Shown here: piece after piece, positions 1-10,655 of the stretch
Layout of the letters: each line of letters opens with the position of its first letter
Position numbering within the stretch: position 1 is the first letter of the stretch
Position numbers and translations under genes: made by a program
Notes under the pieces: generated by a model
The model's input: the letters and a program-made list of their open reading frames with translations, nothing else
The model's database searches: none
Told to the model about the DNA's origin: nothing
Origin: Allomyces macrogynus ATCC 38327
Taxonomy: Eukaryota > Blastocladiomycota > Blastocladiomycetes > Blastocladiales > Blastocladiaceae
DNA length: 43,788 nt
Direction of reading: 5' to 3'
NCBI GenBank assembly: GCA_000151295.1
Contig: GG745360.1
Location: 172,158-215,945 of the forward strand

Positions 1-784
1 CACAGACCAGCCGAAAAATGCCGAAAGAAGATTGGATTTATACACGCGAAACCCGACAAACAGCTTCCGTCCCGCCGCCTGCACCGCCGCCCGCACCCCA
101 CCCCACAATCCCAGCAATCCCAGTCCAAGGCCTTGCCGAGCAGCACCAGCACGTCCTTGACAACGAAGACCGGGACTGTCTCCTGTTCCAGGTGCATCTT
201 GATCGTACAAGTCTACAAAGAGATGGACAGCGCAACAAACCAGTCAGTTGGGGGAATGAAACTCGGGAGACCAAACGGTGGAAAAACAGTTTGACGCACC
301 TGAGCAGCGACCAAAAACTTTAACACTTTCTAACAGGAATCAGTGGGGTCGGTGTTGTCAGCGTTAGACGGGCCCAAAGCGAAGCAAGGATGCAGGTGTG
401 GTAGTGGTGGGAGTGGCACACCAAGTCGAGGTTGCTGGGGTCGAGGTCGGTTGGAGCGTGAATCATGGAAAGTACAAGACGGAACGGAACGTTCATCATG
501 GATCAGTCACAATCGTGGGCTGGCGTGGGCTGCTTGTGAAGGAGACGAGGGTGTACATCAGGTTGGGTCCATGTCCACCAGGAGCAGGTGTGGGCTCGGT
601 GTGGAAAGGAAGGGCAATGGGAGAGGAATGGCAAGTGGGAGAGAGCGAGAGCGGTCGTGCGTGGGCTGCAGGCCAAATTTATAGTATAGGTGCTGGAGAA
701 GCATTGGTCTTGCAAGTGGGAGCAACCAGCCATGACGCGTCCTTGGCCATTTCCTCAGTGTTCAACCACCAGTCCACCATCCAT
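1..784. other. left-edge stretch with no supported gene
   Basis: I see no recognisable gene here. Several short frames are open on both strands, but none shows a family motif, and they overlap one another as expected in GC-rich DNA. The last part leads into a short tandem repeat. Confidence 0.5.
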
Positions 785-840
785 CCACCAACACATTTCC
801 ACCAACACATCTCCACCAACACATTTCCACCAACACTTCA
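785..840. repeat. 14-bp tandem repeat, four copies
   Basis: Four adjacent units read approximately CCACCAACACATTT, with one or two differences in the second and fourth copies. The unit length is not a multiple of three and no convincing gene covers it, so it is a simple minisatellite. Confidence 0.85.
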
Positions 841-943
841 AGTCGCGCTCGACCTCTTCTGATGAGCGACGCACAGATCACAACCATTCTGCATCAACCC
901 AACAACTACAACAGCCGACAACTGACCTCCCCACCCCACCCGC

Positions 944-1666
944 ATGCGCAGCCACACCATGAATCGGCGCCCATGCACCTGTCTGCGGTGCTCCGCGATG
1001 CGCATGGTGCTTCCTGGGCTCCACTCGACGCCTGTTCTTCCCAAGACGATCAGCAACCACAAGAGCCAGCATCCAGATTACTTGAGCGCACGGCTCGCTC
1101 TCGTGGAGAGGGGCTATGACTGCCAAATCGTCACGCTCATGCTCTGGGCTCTTGACCAGCTCATTCCAGCGGAAAACCGTGGCGTGGATATGCCCAACAA
1201 CACTGAGCCCCCTGCATTCGCAGGCCCAGACCATGGAAACAACGCCAACAATGCTGCGCGTGGGCTGGACATAGACATGGCCATGCGCAACCTGCCAATT
1301 GATGTGCTGCTGCTGCCTGATTGCAACCTCGACGACGAAAATGATCCCATCCATGCCACGCTGGCTCTCCTCGACACTGTCGTCGGCACGGGTGTGGTGC
1401 TGCTCGGCGTGGGCGTGGTGTGGGTCAGCATGCCACTCACTCCCGGCCATGAGGTTGATGCCACTGATGACATGGTTATCGACGTGCCAGCCCTGCCCAA
1501 CGTGGTGCCCAGTGCACTCGACATTGCCATGGATGCAGTCTCACTTGACGCTGCCATTCAATGTGCAGCAGCTGTGCTGCTGCTGGATGCTGAGGAAGTT
1601 GACGCTGCCAGTGTGATTTGTGCACGGCAGCATGCCCATGCTGCTGATCCCCACCAACCAAGTTGA
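944..1666 (+). CDS. unrecognised acidic open frame, possible transposon part
   Basis: I do not recognise this frame. It is open for 240 codons. From about residue 60 it becomes acidic and rich in Asp, Asn, Ala and Val, with many repeats of the 'D-V-D-A-A' kind. No catalytic motif is visible. It lies upstream of, and on the same strand as, the decayed tnp2-like transposase. A similar acidic frame continues to about 1,940 after a break near 1,664. It may be an N-terminal or accessory part of that element, or a neutral open frame. The first 50 codons look non-coding and the true start is unknown. Confidence 0.25.
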   Translation: MRSHTMNRRPCTCLRCSAMRMVLPGLHSTPVLPKTISNHKSQHPDYLSARLALVERGYDCQIVTLMLWALDQLIPAENRGVDMPNNTEPPAFAGPDHGNNANNAARGLDIDMAMRNLPIDVLLLPDCNLDDENDPIHATLALLDTVVGTGVVLLGVGVVWVSMPLTPGHEVDATDDMVIDVPALPNVVPSALDIAMDAVSLDAAIQCAAAVLLLDAEEVDAASVICARQHAHAADPHQPS

Positions 1667-2232
1667 CAACACACACAAACCAATTTTGGTGATGACGCAA
1701 TTCTCTACGACCAATCAGGTATCGACAATGGCACTGAGGACTGCCCACTCGTCAATTACTGTGAGTTTGTTGCGTTGACCCAGGATGCGGATTTGCTTGA
1801 CAACAACCAGGATGATGGCGTCAATCCTTTTGCGGCAGCTGATGGGGATTTGCCTGCTCATCAGCAGGATGCGGCCTCACTTGCATCGGCACTGCATATG
1901 GTCAAGAAACCAATTCTCTCGAAATGCAATCCGTTTGACTGATCCTCTTGTTGCATGCGTAGACCTCACTACTGCGGCCAACCGCTCAATTGTCATCCAA
2001 AAACTCCCATCGCCACTTCAATTTTTCGTGCTCGGGCTGTCGTCTGCAGCTCTGGTCCATGGCACGTCGCAGTGGCTCTTTGTGCTGATTCAGTACCTGC
2101 TCAACATTGCGCTCACACTGTTTGCAGCACTCACAAGGAGCGCGTTACTTGCCATGCCAATGCACCACTGTACGAGTCGTGGAAGGGTTTGTGAGCCAGT
2201 TGCGCTCAACATTGAGCCACAGTCGTTTGTGA

Positions 2233-3321
2233 CCTGCCTGTGGAAACTTGCCACATGCTCTACCTGTTGAGTGCGTCCACGCTGGTGCTGTATGCACGCA
2301 CCAAGTTTTCATGCACTTGAACCCGTGTGGCAAGGCATTGTGCTGTGCTGGTTCTGACTGCCCACGCTGAGTATTTCCATATTCACCAATTCGCGCTGCG
2401 CTCAAGGATCTTTTGCTCTGTCCTGGGTACATTGATATGATCAAGGCGGCCAAGCTGAGGCAGGCTGAGGGCAGGGAGCCTGTGCCACTTGTGCAGGTCT
2501 GGGATGGCAAGATTTGGCAAACTGGCATCGAGTGCCCGGTCAACGCAGAGCAGTACTTTTTCACATCGACGGCGTGGTTTGACGAGACAGTGGAGGAGTT
2601 GAGGTTGGGTGTCTCCTTCAACGTGGATTGGTTCAATCCGTTTGTTGGGGACACCTACTCGGCCAGTGCAATGTACCTGCTTGTTCTCAACCTGCTGCTT
2701 GCGATCCGGACGGCTGAGGCAAATCGAATCGTCATTGGGTTGATGCCTGGGCCCAAGGAGCCGCTGCTTGACACCCTCGACATGTACATGCGCCTGCTCG
2801 TCGACGAGCTCGAGGCGGTGTATGAGGAGGGGTGGGAGATGATGCTGCCCAATCTGTGTGCTGTGTTGGGCCCTGGTTCCATGCCCGTGTTCAAGAAGTA
2901 CTGCATGCATGTCGCCTTGACTATGATTTCGGCTGACTCGCCAGCATCACAAAAAGCTGCTGGATTTTTGGTGCACAATGCATCACTCAGCTGCCCACAC
3001 TGTATGCGCTCGTTCATGTGGAAGATGGTGTGTTTCGAGCGCAACAAGGAGTGCAGTGCGGCCTGCACCAATGACATGCACCACGAGCAGGCGCAGAAGT
3101 GGAAGGACGCGACCAGCGCCATGGAACGGGTTGATATTGTGAAGAAGAACGGCGTCTGATGGGCACAGGTCCTGTGGCTCCGCTATTTCAATGCACCGCG
3201 CTTTGCTGTCATCGACCCAATGCATTGCATGTTCCTTGGCATTGCATGTCGTGTTCTCAATGCGTGGTGCGACAAAAAGCGTTTGGATGAGCGTGGTGAG
3301 CATATAAATCCGGCTAGGTGA
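2233..3321 (+). pseudogene. decayed tnp2/Plavaka-type (CACTA-like) DDE transposase
   Basis: One reading frame runs through this span, broken by TGA at 2368-2370 and 3157-3159 and ended by TGA at 3319. Before the first stop there is a Cys/His-rich segment (C-x8-C-type spacing ending in CAGSDCPR). After it come 'MPGPKEPLLDTLDMYMRLLV', a close match to the conserved LIPGPKSPGNDIDVYL-like block of Transposase_21 (tnp2), and a CPHC pair. Beyond the second stop the same frame reads FAVIDPMHCMFLGIA, the diagnostic 'DPMHNLFLG' block of fungal Plavaka-type transposases. The second stop sits where the family usually has Arg before Trp (GVRW), so CGA to TGA is the simplest change. The C-terminal half of the transposase is missing. 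Confidence 0.8.
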
Positions 3322-3322
3322 A

Positions 3323-3540
3323 ACCATATCCTGGGACTCGGTTTCGCCATTCCAAACGCCCAGAAACCAACACGGTAACGCCCAGGTTCCCAACACAGGG
3401 CCCGCCTGTTTCGGGCCTCGGCATTACCGAGGCTAACGCCCAACTTCCAATGTTGCGCTGCCCATTTCTGGGCGCTAAACCTAAACACCCTAACCTGTCT
3501 CGGCACCGCTGGGCGCGCCAAAAATGACCTCGCTCAAACC
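3323..3540. repeat. hairpin-rich repeat, left member of an inverted pair
   Basis: This stretch is packed with short inverted repeats: GGCCCG/CGGGCC around 3399-3418, CTCGG/CCGAG around 3416-3431 and GCCCA/TGGGC around 3460-3473. The motif AACGCCCA occurs three times. The first 40 bases, beginning ACCATATCCTGGGACTCGGT, resemble the reverse complement of 11,773-11,813. It starts immediately after the tnp2-like frame stops. It may be a terminal repeat of the element that carries the next two genes; see findings. Confidence 0.5.
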
Positions 3541-3748
3541 CTGTCGAACAGTGGCAGGATGCCACAACTTTCAGGAAATCACGAGGTGGTGACCACCGCA
3601 ATCTGGTTCCTCTCCGATGATTTTCTTGCTGCTGCAACGGCTCACGACTGCTTGTTGAGTTGACAGACAACAGTCGACGAGGTCAACCACCCGCTGGACC
3701 ACCAACAACTGTGCTTGCCAAAAACCAACTTTCATCAAGTCTGTCTCG

Positions 3749-6700
3749 ATGTCCCGCAGCATTGCTCGAAAAATTGGCCGCAGGCCGACCAAGGCGTCCC
3801 GCAAGAGACCCCACGACGACACGACCGATGACGTGACCATTGCCCAGGGACCAACAGCTGAAGTCGATGTGCAAGATGTGCACCACGACGTGCAATTGCA
3901 TGGCACGGCTGTGGCCCCATTTCCTGTGCTGCAGGCCGATCCACCACACCCGCTGCCACCGCCTCCGCCACCAGTCTTTTTTCGTGGGCGACGTGAGTGC
4001 GCCCACGCCCCATTTGCCCGACGAGCCATTCTTTGATGCTGGTAGTATCATTGCGGCTGACCGTGGTCCTAATGACGTTGAGCGAGACGCGCCTCCTGCC
4101 TCATTCATGTCTGTTGATTGATTTGTTTTGGAGTGCAGCTTTAATGATGTCTTATCATTTCTTCTTCTTCTCCACCCAGTTTTCCGGCCTGGAGTTTGAT
4201 TACTGCTGGTCTGCAGGTGATGTTTGATACCAATCTTGCCGCATCTGCTCAGCTCCACGCTGTCGCCGATTTTCCTGACGCCCGTTACTGCGATGTCAGT
4301 CTTACTGAGCATGTTTCGCCCCGCCGTTGGGCTGCTGTCTTGTTCTTTCGCACGCTTGTCAATGGCGGCCAGCCATTGTTGATGGCAGCATGCTCGTTTT
4401 GCCCATCCCATTCGTTCTACCGCGATTACTATCTGGCCTACGACTCGCCCTTTCATGAGTCGAAATCTGATGCGCTTGGATCGTGCCACCACGCCCGACT
4501 TTGCTTGCGTCATCTTGGCCAACAACACTTGCTCCCTGTGCTGTCTTACACGTCGTTTGATGTTTTCTATGATGATTTGGATCGCCAAATCGATCCGACC
4601 GTGACTTTGGAACCTGTTGTGCCACTCTTGCCTGGCACCACCCATTTGTTTCGCTCATTTGTTGGCCAAGTCATTATTTCTTTGACGCTCGAAGCATCAG
4701 TTGAGGCCATTGTTGATCAAAACGGAAAGCGGTTCTGCTTGCACTGTCCGTGGGCACGAACTGGAAATGAGTGCGTGCATCTCTTGTCCAACGATCTTGC
4801 ATCAACATCATCGTCACATGCACAAGCCAAGTCATCACATCGCCAGTTGCCTGCGCTGTCGCTTGTGTCCACCAAATCGTACAAATGTATGGCCTCAAGC
4901 AGCAATCAAACGTTGATACGTTCCACACTTGCTCTAACGACTTGTTGCCCCACCCACAGGGAACCTTGACCAGGATTGTGACTTGGCTCGCATCATTTCA
5001 CAACGGCGCACTCATTTCATGTCATTTTTTGACCAGTTTCTCGACAAACGGTTTCCTGCACCCTCTACTTGCCCAAAATGCGGATCTTTGGCCATTGAAA
5101 CGTTCTACATCAACAAAGCCGTTGTATTTGGCACTGTTTTCCTCGAGTCTTGGTCTGTCCCAGTCTTGACGTGTGCCTGCTCACCCACCTCCACAATCTC
5201 ATTTGATGGCCGCAAGTTGGGCATCATCAATGCCAACAATCACATTTTGTTCACGTATGAGTTTGCAACCAAGTACTTGGACCTCAAGGACTTATCGGGC
5301 GCCTCTGTATCTGCATGGCTTGCAACCAAGGTCCAGGACCAGGATGCACACTTGATTGCTGCCAACATGTCTTGAGATGACTGGCTTCGGCGACTTGCAC
5401 GTTGGAATAGCTATGGGTCGAAGATTTCGACGTATCTCGCACTTGTGGCCACTCTTTTTGAGATTCCATCGACTCTCTTCAACTGTTGCAACGCTCCTGT
5501 CATTACACTCGATGGCACTGTCATTAGCATCAAATCGAGTCGACTTGCTGCGCTCACTGAGCCAAGGGTGATTCCAAGTAGTGCGTCTGCCAAGTGTAAA
5601 CCTGTCACAGTGCACTATGCAGCCCCCAGTCGCTCCAATTCAACTGGCGCCACTCCAGTGCCTGCTCGCTCACTTCCATGACTTGACCAACTCGAGCAAT
5701 CATTTGTCAAGTACTTGCTCAAGCAGCATCATGATGCACTGACCCACGACCAGCTCATGCAGCTCCAGAATGGGCCCAACCCCACCATTTCCGTTCTCAT
5801 GTTCCTGCACATCCACAATCCGGACCATTTGGTGGATCCCTTGTCTCGTTGCCCTTCTCACGCGCTCCACTTTGCAGAATCGCTCATCAAGGACGTGAGT
5901 CCTGCTTGCCAATTACTCCCGTTGTCAACATGGCCTGCTGCCTCCCAGTTTGCCAACCACGATGGCAATTTGTCCACTGACTTGCTGACTTGCCTTGGTT
6001 GTGATGCCCCACTCATGGCAGGCTTGCTTTCTTGCTCCCGGTCGGTACAGCAATCGCCCAGTGCTATTCTTGAAGGTCATCACATTGCTCTCCACCTTGC
6101 TACCAAGGCTCTTTTTGCCAATATTGTCGCGATTGCTGATGCTTCCACCACACCCTTGGGTTATGAAACCATGACCATCACAACAGCAGATCCACCACGT
6201 CCTTTGCTTGATGAGTACCTCGAGACGGGTCATTTCTTTCCTGGTCAGCCAGTTCTGCATCATGTCCCACGCATCTCATTTAAATCGCCCACGACCAAGG
6301 ACGAAGACTGTGGTGGTGATGCAGGCTGCAATAAGTACGCCAAGGAGAAGGGTCGACTTGGTCCGGGCGTGCTGTTTGTTTGGTGCCCATTGCACCGCAT
6401 TTGCATTGGCTTCATTGTGCTCCAGCGCGCGGAAAGCCCCCAAGTTGTGTCTGAGTTGCTCCAGACTCGCTTTCACACTCCGCCGAGTACAGTCATTTAT
6501 GACAACTCGTGCAACTTGCAGACATATATGCTGGCGCGCGTTCCACAATTCTGCAGGGATGTCTTGTTTCTTAATGACGGCTTCCACTACTCGTCACACA
6601 CGAATTGCGCCAAGACATACGACAGCCGTCTGTTTATGGATTCTCGACTCAAGGGGTGCACGACCGTGATTCATGAGCAAAAGAACAAACTTCTTGCTCG

Positions 6701-6821
6701 CTTGAAGGGCACTGCACCACTGATGCGATTGGACTCGTTTCTTGGCTTCCTTCTACACGCAGTTGCATCGCTCAACCAGCGTGAGAACGACTCGCACGAG
6801 CTCAAGGCGCTCAAGGGTTGA
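3749..6821 (+). pseudogene. KDZ-like transposase with SWIM-like zinc motif, three exons, two internal TGA
   Basis: The first part starts MSRSIARKIGRR, a basic stretch followed by a proline run. The frame then slips by one base in a T6 run near 3,978. Two introns fit in phase: 4109-4179, and 4887-4959 (GTATGG...CTAAC...CACAG), which joins the frame ending STKSYK to NLDQDCDLAR. The middle has CLHC...ECVH, like a SWIM zinc finger, then CPKCG. The C-terminal part has the series 'CPLHRICIGFIVLQ', 'ESPQVVSELLQTRF', 'VIYDNSCNLQTYML' and 'NDGFHYSSHTNCAKTYDS'. That order (CxxH, YDNaCNL, D.FH...H..C) is what I know from the KDZ family of fungal DNA transposases. TGA codons at 5373 and 5679 interrupt an otherwise continuous frame, and TGA at 6819 ends it. 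It is close to intact but probably inactive. Confidence 0.7.
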
Positions 6822-6829
6822 TTGAAGCA

Positions 6830-7928
6830 CTAGTTCGGGCGGGGTCAAGGTCATATATGCATGTGGGTATCAGAGTCGTGGCCTGGCTGTGACGTGTTTG
6901 GGCGCGTTTTGAACGTGGCTCGATTGAGCTTTTGTTGGATTGGATCGTGCATTTGCTGTATTGGATTGGACACATAAGTTATTCATTTGGCTGTTGGTCG
7001 GGTGGGTGCGCATCCAGATCTGATCTGGGCGGCGCAAGATGGGTGATGATGATCAATCCCCTGAACACTTGCATGCATGGCCAAGACATCAATCACATGC
7101 GAAGTACTTGATCCACCGCCCACCCCGCCCACCTGCACTGTTGGACCTGAAACGTTGTAAACATACTAACCAAACAATTGCGCATCCAGCGCAACCATTT
7201 TCAAGAGGAGAGGTTTTGAACTGCAAAAGTTGTGTTTTTCGAGGCAACACCATGCCGCTACAGAGTGCATTTTAGTGCATTCATATTACCGTTTTTGGCT
7301 TTCTATCGATTGATGCAAAGTACTTGAGGAACGGGATTGAGATGATGGAGATAGAGGGTCCAAGTTAGGCCCTACCCGCAACTTTTGATTGCCATTTTCT
7401 CGACACCCAGGCGTCGCATCGCAAAAGTAACAACACTTTTCCATTGCAACTTTTTGATTTTAATACCGTCATGTTGTTTTTTGTTGCGCGCAGGCGATAT
7501 CTGTGATGAGCAGGTTCAGATGGGCTTTGAACTACCCAGGAGGCACTTTGCAGGATATGGGCCTTTTGGCTGAAACGGTGCAAGCAACGTTGTGATCGTC
7601 AAACCGGCCACCCCGTTGCGTGACCGACTCCATCTTCTAGATATGTTTGCGCACGACCCAGAACTGTGTCGCATTCGCAGTGGCCTTGATTTCGAGCTGT
7701 TTTGCGGGAGATGTTGATGGAGGACTGGCGCTCAAGTGTGTTGTGCATGGACTTGACGTGGTGAGCTTGCGCATGTGCCTGTGATGCGGTCCAAGAGCTT
7801 GTCATCCAACACATCAAACAACCCCACTTTCTGACACCGAAGTGCGACTGTTCAGACGACCATCAACAGCTGCGACTTCGACCATCAACAGCCGCAACAA
7901 CGACGCCACATCCTTGCTCAGTCGCGAA
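6830..7928. other. intergenic stretch inside the putative mobile element
   Basis: AT-richer than the rest of the window, with no family motif in any frame. It lies between the KDZ-like gene and the third gene and presumably holds the promoter of the latter. Confidence 0.4.
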
Positions 7929-10655
7929 ATGTCGGCCAGCACTCGAGCCCCAACCACCCCAACCACCAACACAGGCAAGCCATGGCCAAAGAACCGGCGT
8001 GCAGACGAGACAGAGGAGGAGTGGAGGGCGCGCCTAGTCAAGAACCTTGCAATGTATGGGCCATTGCCAGACAGCACCATAAGATCTATCATGTTTTGGT
8101 CCTTGCTAATTGTTTGCTTGCCTTTCTTCCATGTTATAGCCGTGACGTGGTATTTGAGGGCCCAACGTTGACGCCCCAAGAGCAAGACAAGCAGGGACGG
8201 TACAAGAAGTTATTCAAAGAGTTGATGGCCAAGGCGTCAACTGCATTTGGGTGGCTACCTGTTGTTGTGTACTGGTCGCCTGTTGGCAATGAGCACTTCA
8301 ACTTCATTGTCCCTGGTGATGTCTCTCGCACAGTTGAAGACCACCTGTACTGGTGGGCTGAGCAGTTTGCCACGCCTGCCTTCCTCCAGGTTGCACGCAT
8401 GCACCCACCAACAGCGCGTCGACTTGACCCAGTCGACCAGGCCGCATCTGTTCCTCAACCTGCTCCACCAAATGCGCCGCGCGAGACATTTCAGCTTGTC
8501 AACCTGGCTGAGTGGCAGTTGAGCCGGAACGTCACGGGCAAGGAGATCCGCACGTTTGTTCGTGCACTGCGGGACTCGATTAAGACAGCAGCGCGGCAAG
8601 CAAATGGTACACTCAATGCTTTTCCATCATGTACCACAGAAGTGTGATTGATGGACCGGTCACTGAATTTGGATTGATTGTCATTCAGACAACACAGTCT
8701 TGGAGTGGATTGGAAACAGCCCACAGCCTGATACCAAGAGCACTTGGCTGACTGAGCTGGATCAGCTGCTGAACAAGAACGCGCTCAAGAAGCTCCTGAA
8801 TTTTGAAGTTTGGTCAATTGTCGCCCTTGTGGATTTGGAACAAGACGTCAAGGACCAGCTCTATAAACTTGGAGAGGTGTCTCCTGTCGATGGCACGTTC
8901 ATTTTGCATTTATTTCGATTCATTCCGTCTGTGATGAGTGCTCATTCGTCGACCTGGCCATCTAGACTGGGGCCAATTCTGTTCCAACAATGTGTGCTGC
9001 CATCTACCGCCGACTGCATTTTCGGCGCCAAACCCTCAGCAGGCCCCACTGTTGGAACCACTCGCTCCAGTCCTGCTGTTGCAACCACTTGCTCCAGTCC
9101 CATTGTTGCAGCCACAGGACCAGCACCTGGCACAGGCTGTCACCAAGAGCAGGTTGAACCAGAAACGTCGTCAAGTGGATCCAGTGTCTACATGCACGAC
9201 GCCCAATTCAACGATGGCTGCAAGCGCGTCAGCGTCAGTGCTGCTGCCCGTGAACCCAATGCACAGCGCGATGGGGAATGCGCCCATGCTGCTCATGTCG
9301 GTCCCGCTGCCCGTGAACCTGATGCACAGCGCAATGGGGAATGCGCCCATGCTGCTCATGTCAGTGCCGCCACCCGTGAACCCAATGCACAGCGCGATGG
9401 GGAATGCGCACATGCTGCTTGCGTCGGTGCTGCCACCCGTGAACCCAACGTACAGTGCGACGGGGAACGCGTGCATGTCACTCACGTCGGTGCTGCTGCC
9501 TGCGCACTTGCTTCACAATGCCGTGGCAAGAACAAGCGCGCCGACTGTGTTGATCCTGCCACCTGTGCACTCGCTGCACAATTCCGCAATGAGAACAAGT
9601 GCGCCACCGCATTCTGCAGCCTCGACCGTGGCCACGGCTGGTGCAAGCACAACGGAATCATCTGATCGCCATTTGTGCGGCCATATGGCCCAACCAACTC
9701 GTGTCATGTTGCGTTGATCCCAGGTGAACACGTTCAATTCCAGAAATGCTGCGCTTTCAATGCGATGTTCACGGCCATGCGATGGTCAGTATGGGACAAA
9801 ATTGTGCCGATTATTCACGCTTGTGCCTCAGCGACTCCTCGCTCTGTGGAAATCGCCTCAAGTCTTTACACGGCCATTGCGCTCTTTGACCAGGGCCAGC
9901 TCGACGAACTGCGGCTACATTGGTTGCGTTTTGTTGCACCAAAACTTCTCGAGCCGGGTATGCGCAGCATTAGCTGGTGGCGCAACATCGAACTTGGGAG
10001 GGTTGAGGGTCATTTGTTCGATTTGTTCTCTTTGTTGGACTGCGCGTCGATGTCTTTGACCTCGATTGGCAGTTCGCATCTTCCTCTTCTTCTTTCCAGT
10101 GCTTGCAAGCCTTATCCCCTTCCCAACGAACTTTTGTTGTCTTGTTGTATTCGCCCGCTCTCCTCTTCTCTCTCCACTCCGACTCGTCTCTTCGCGCGTT
10201 CACACCAGTCGGGATCAACCAAGAGCAAGATTGAGGTGCTTGAGCCGGCTCTCCACCTTGTCGCCCCATCCGGCAATCGCTCTGACGAAGAAAAGGCGGT
10301 TGATTTGGCTCGTCCTCTTCCTCTTGTCCTTCGCTATGGTGACGAGTGCCAGTGCGTCTCATTCACTGAGCTTCATGATGCTGTTTTTTCTCGCCTTCTC
10401 ATCCATTCTTTGTCTTCTTGTAGGCTCCAGCTCCAACCGCTCACGTATGATGCTGTGATGCTCGTCTACCAACTTGGTGAGAATCATTTCGTGTCCATCT
10501 TCAAGGTCAGCAACACCTGGTGGTACTTTGACGATTCTGGTGAAGCCATTTCGCAAGTTGATGGGCAATGCCAAGTGCTGGCGCAACCACTTGATGGGGT
10601 TGCTCAAGTTGGCGATTTCATTCCACATTTCCATTTATTTGTTCCCTCGCTCTGA
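7929..10655 (+). pseudogene. large element-encoded protein with repeat region and C-H-D cysteine-protease-like end
   Basis: I chose ATG 7929 (MSASTRAPTTPTTNTG). Two introns keep phase: 8099-8139 (41 bp) and 8631-8688 (GTACCA...CATTCAG). The joined protein has a basic, acidic-flanked N-terminus (ADETEEEWRARL), a globular part (FGWLPVVVYWSPVG), a low-complexity region with a 21-residue repeat, and a C-terminal domain. One frame runs from 8689 to 10655, broken only by TGA at 9663. After the stop comes QKCCAFNAMFTAMRW, like the Cys box of UCH/USP proteases, and near the end YDAVMLVYQLGENHFVSIF and WWYFDDS, like the His and Asp boxes. The order Cys, His, Asp fits a papain-fold isopeptidase, not a Ulp1-type one. 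The protease call is inference from motif spacing. Further introns between 10,050 and 10,430, and another exon beyond 10,655, are possible. Confidence 0.4.
9241..9620. repeat. 63-bp tandem repeat within the large element gene
   Basis: About four clear and two degenerate copies of a 63-bp unit containing CCCAATGCACAGCGCGATGG. In the frame of the host gene it encodes a 21-residue unit (roughly REPNAQRDGECAHAAHV...). Because 63 is a multiple of three, a second forward frame and one reverse frame are also free of stops across it. Confidence 0.9.

Noticed and set aside
3683..4645. 320-codon open frame on the minus strand
   Set aside because: It lies opposite the KDZ-like transposase, whose motifs and phase-consistent introns support the plus strand; the minus frame has no recognisable domain.
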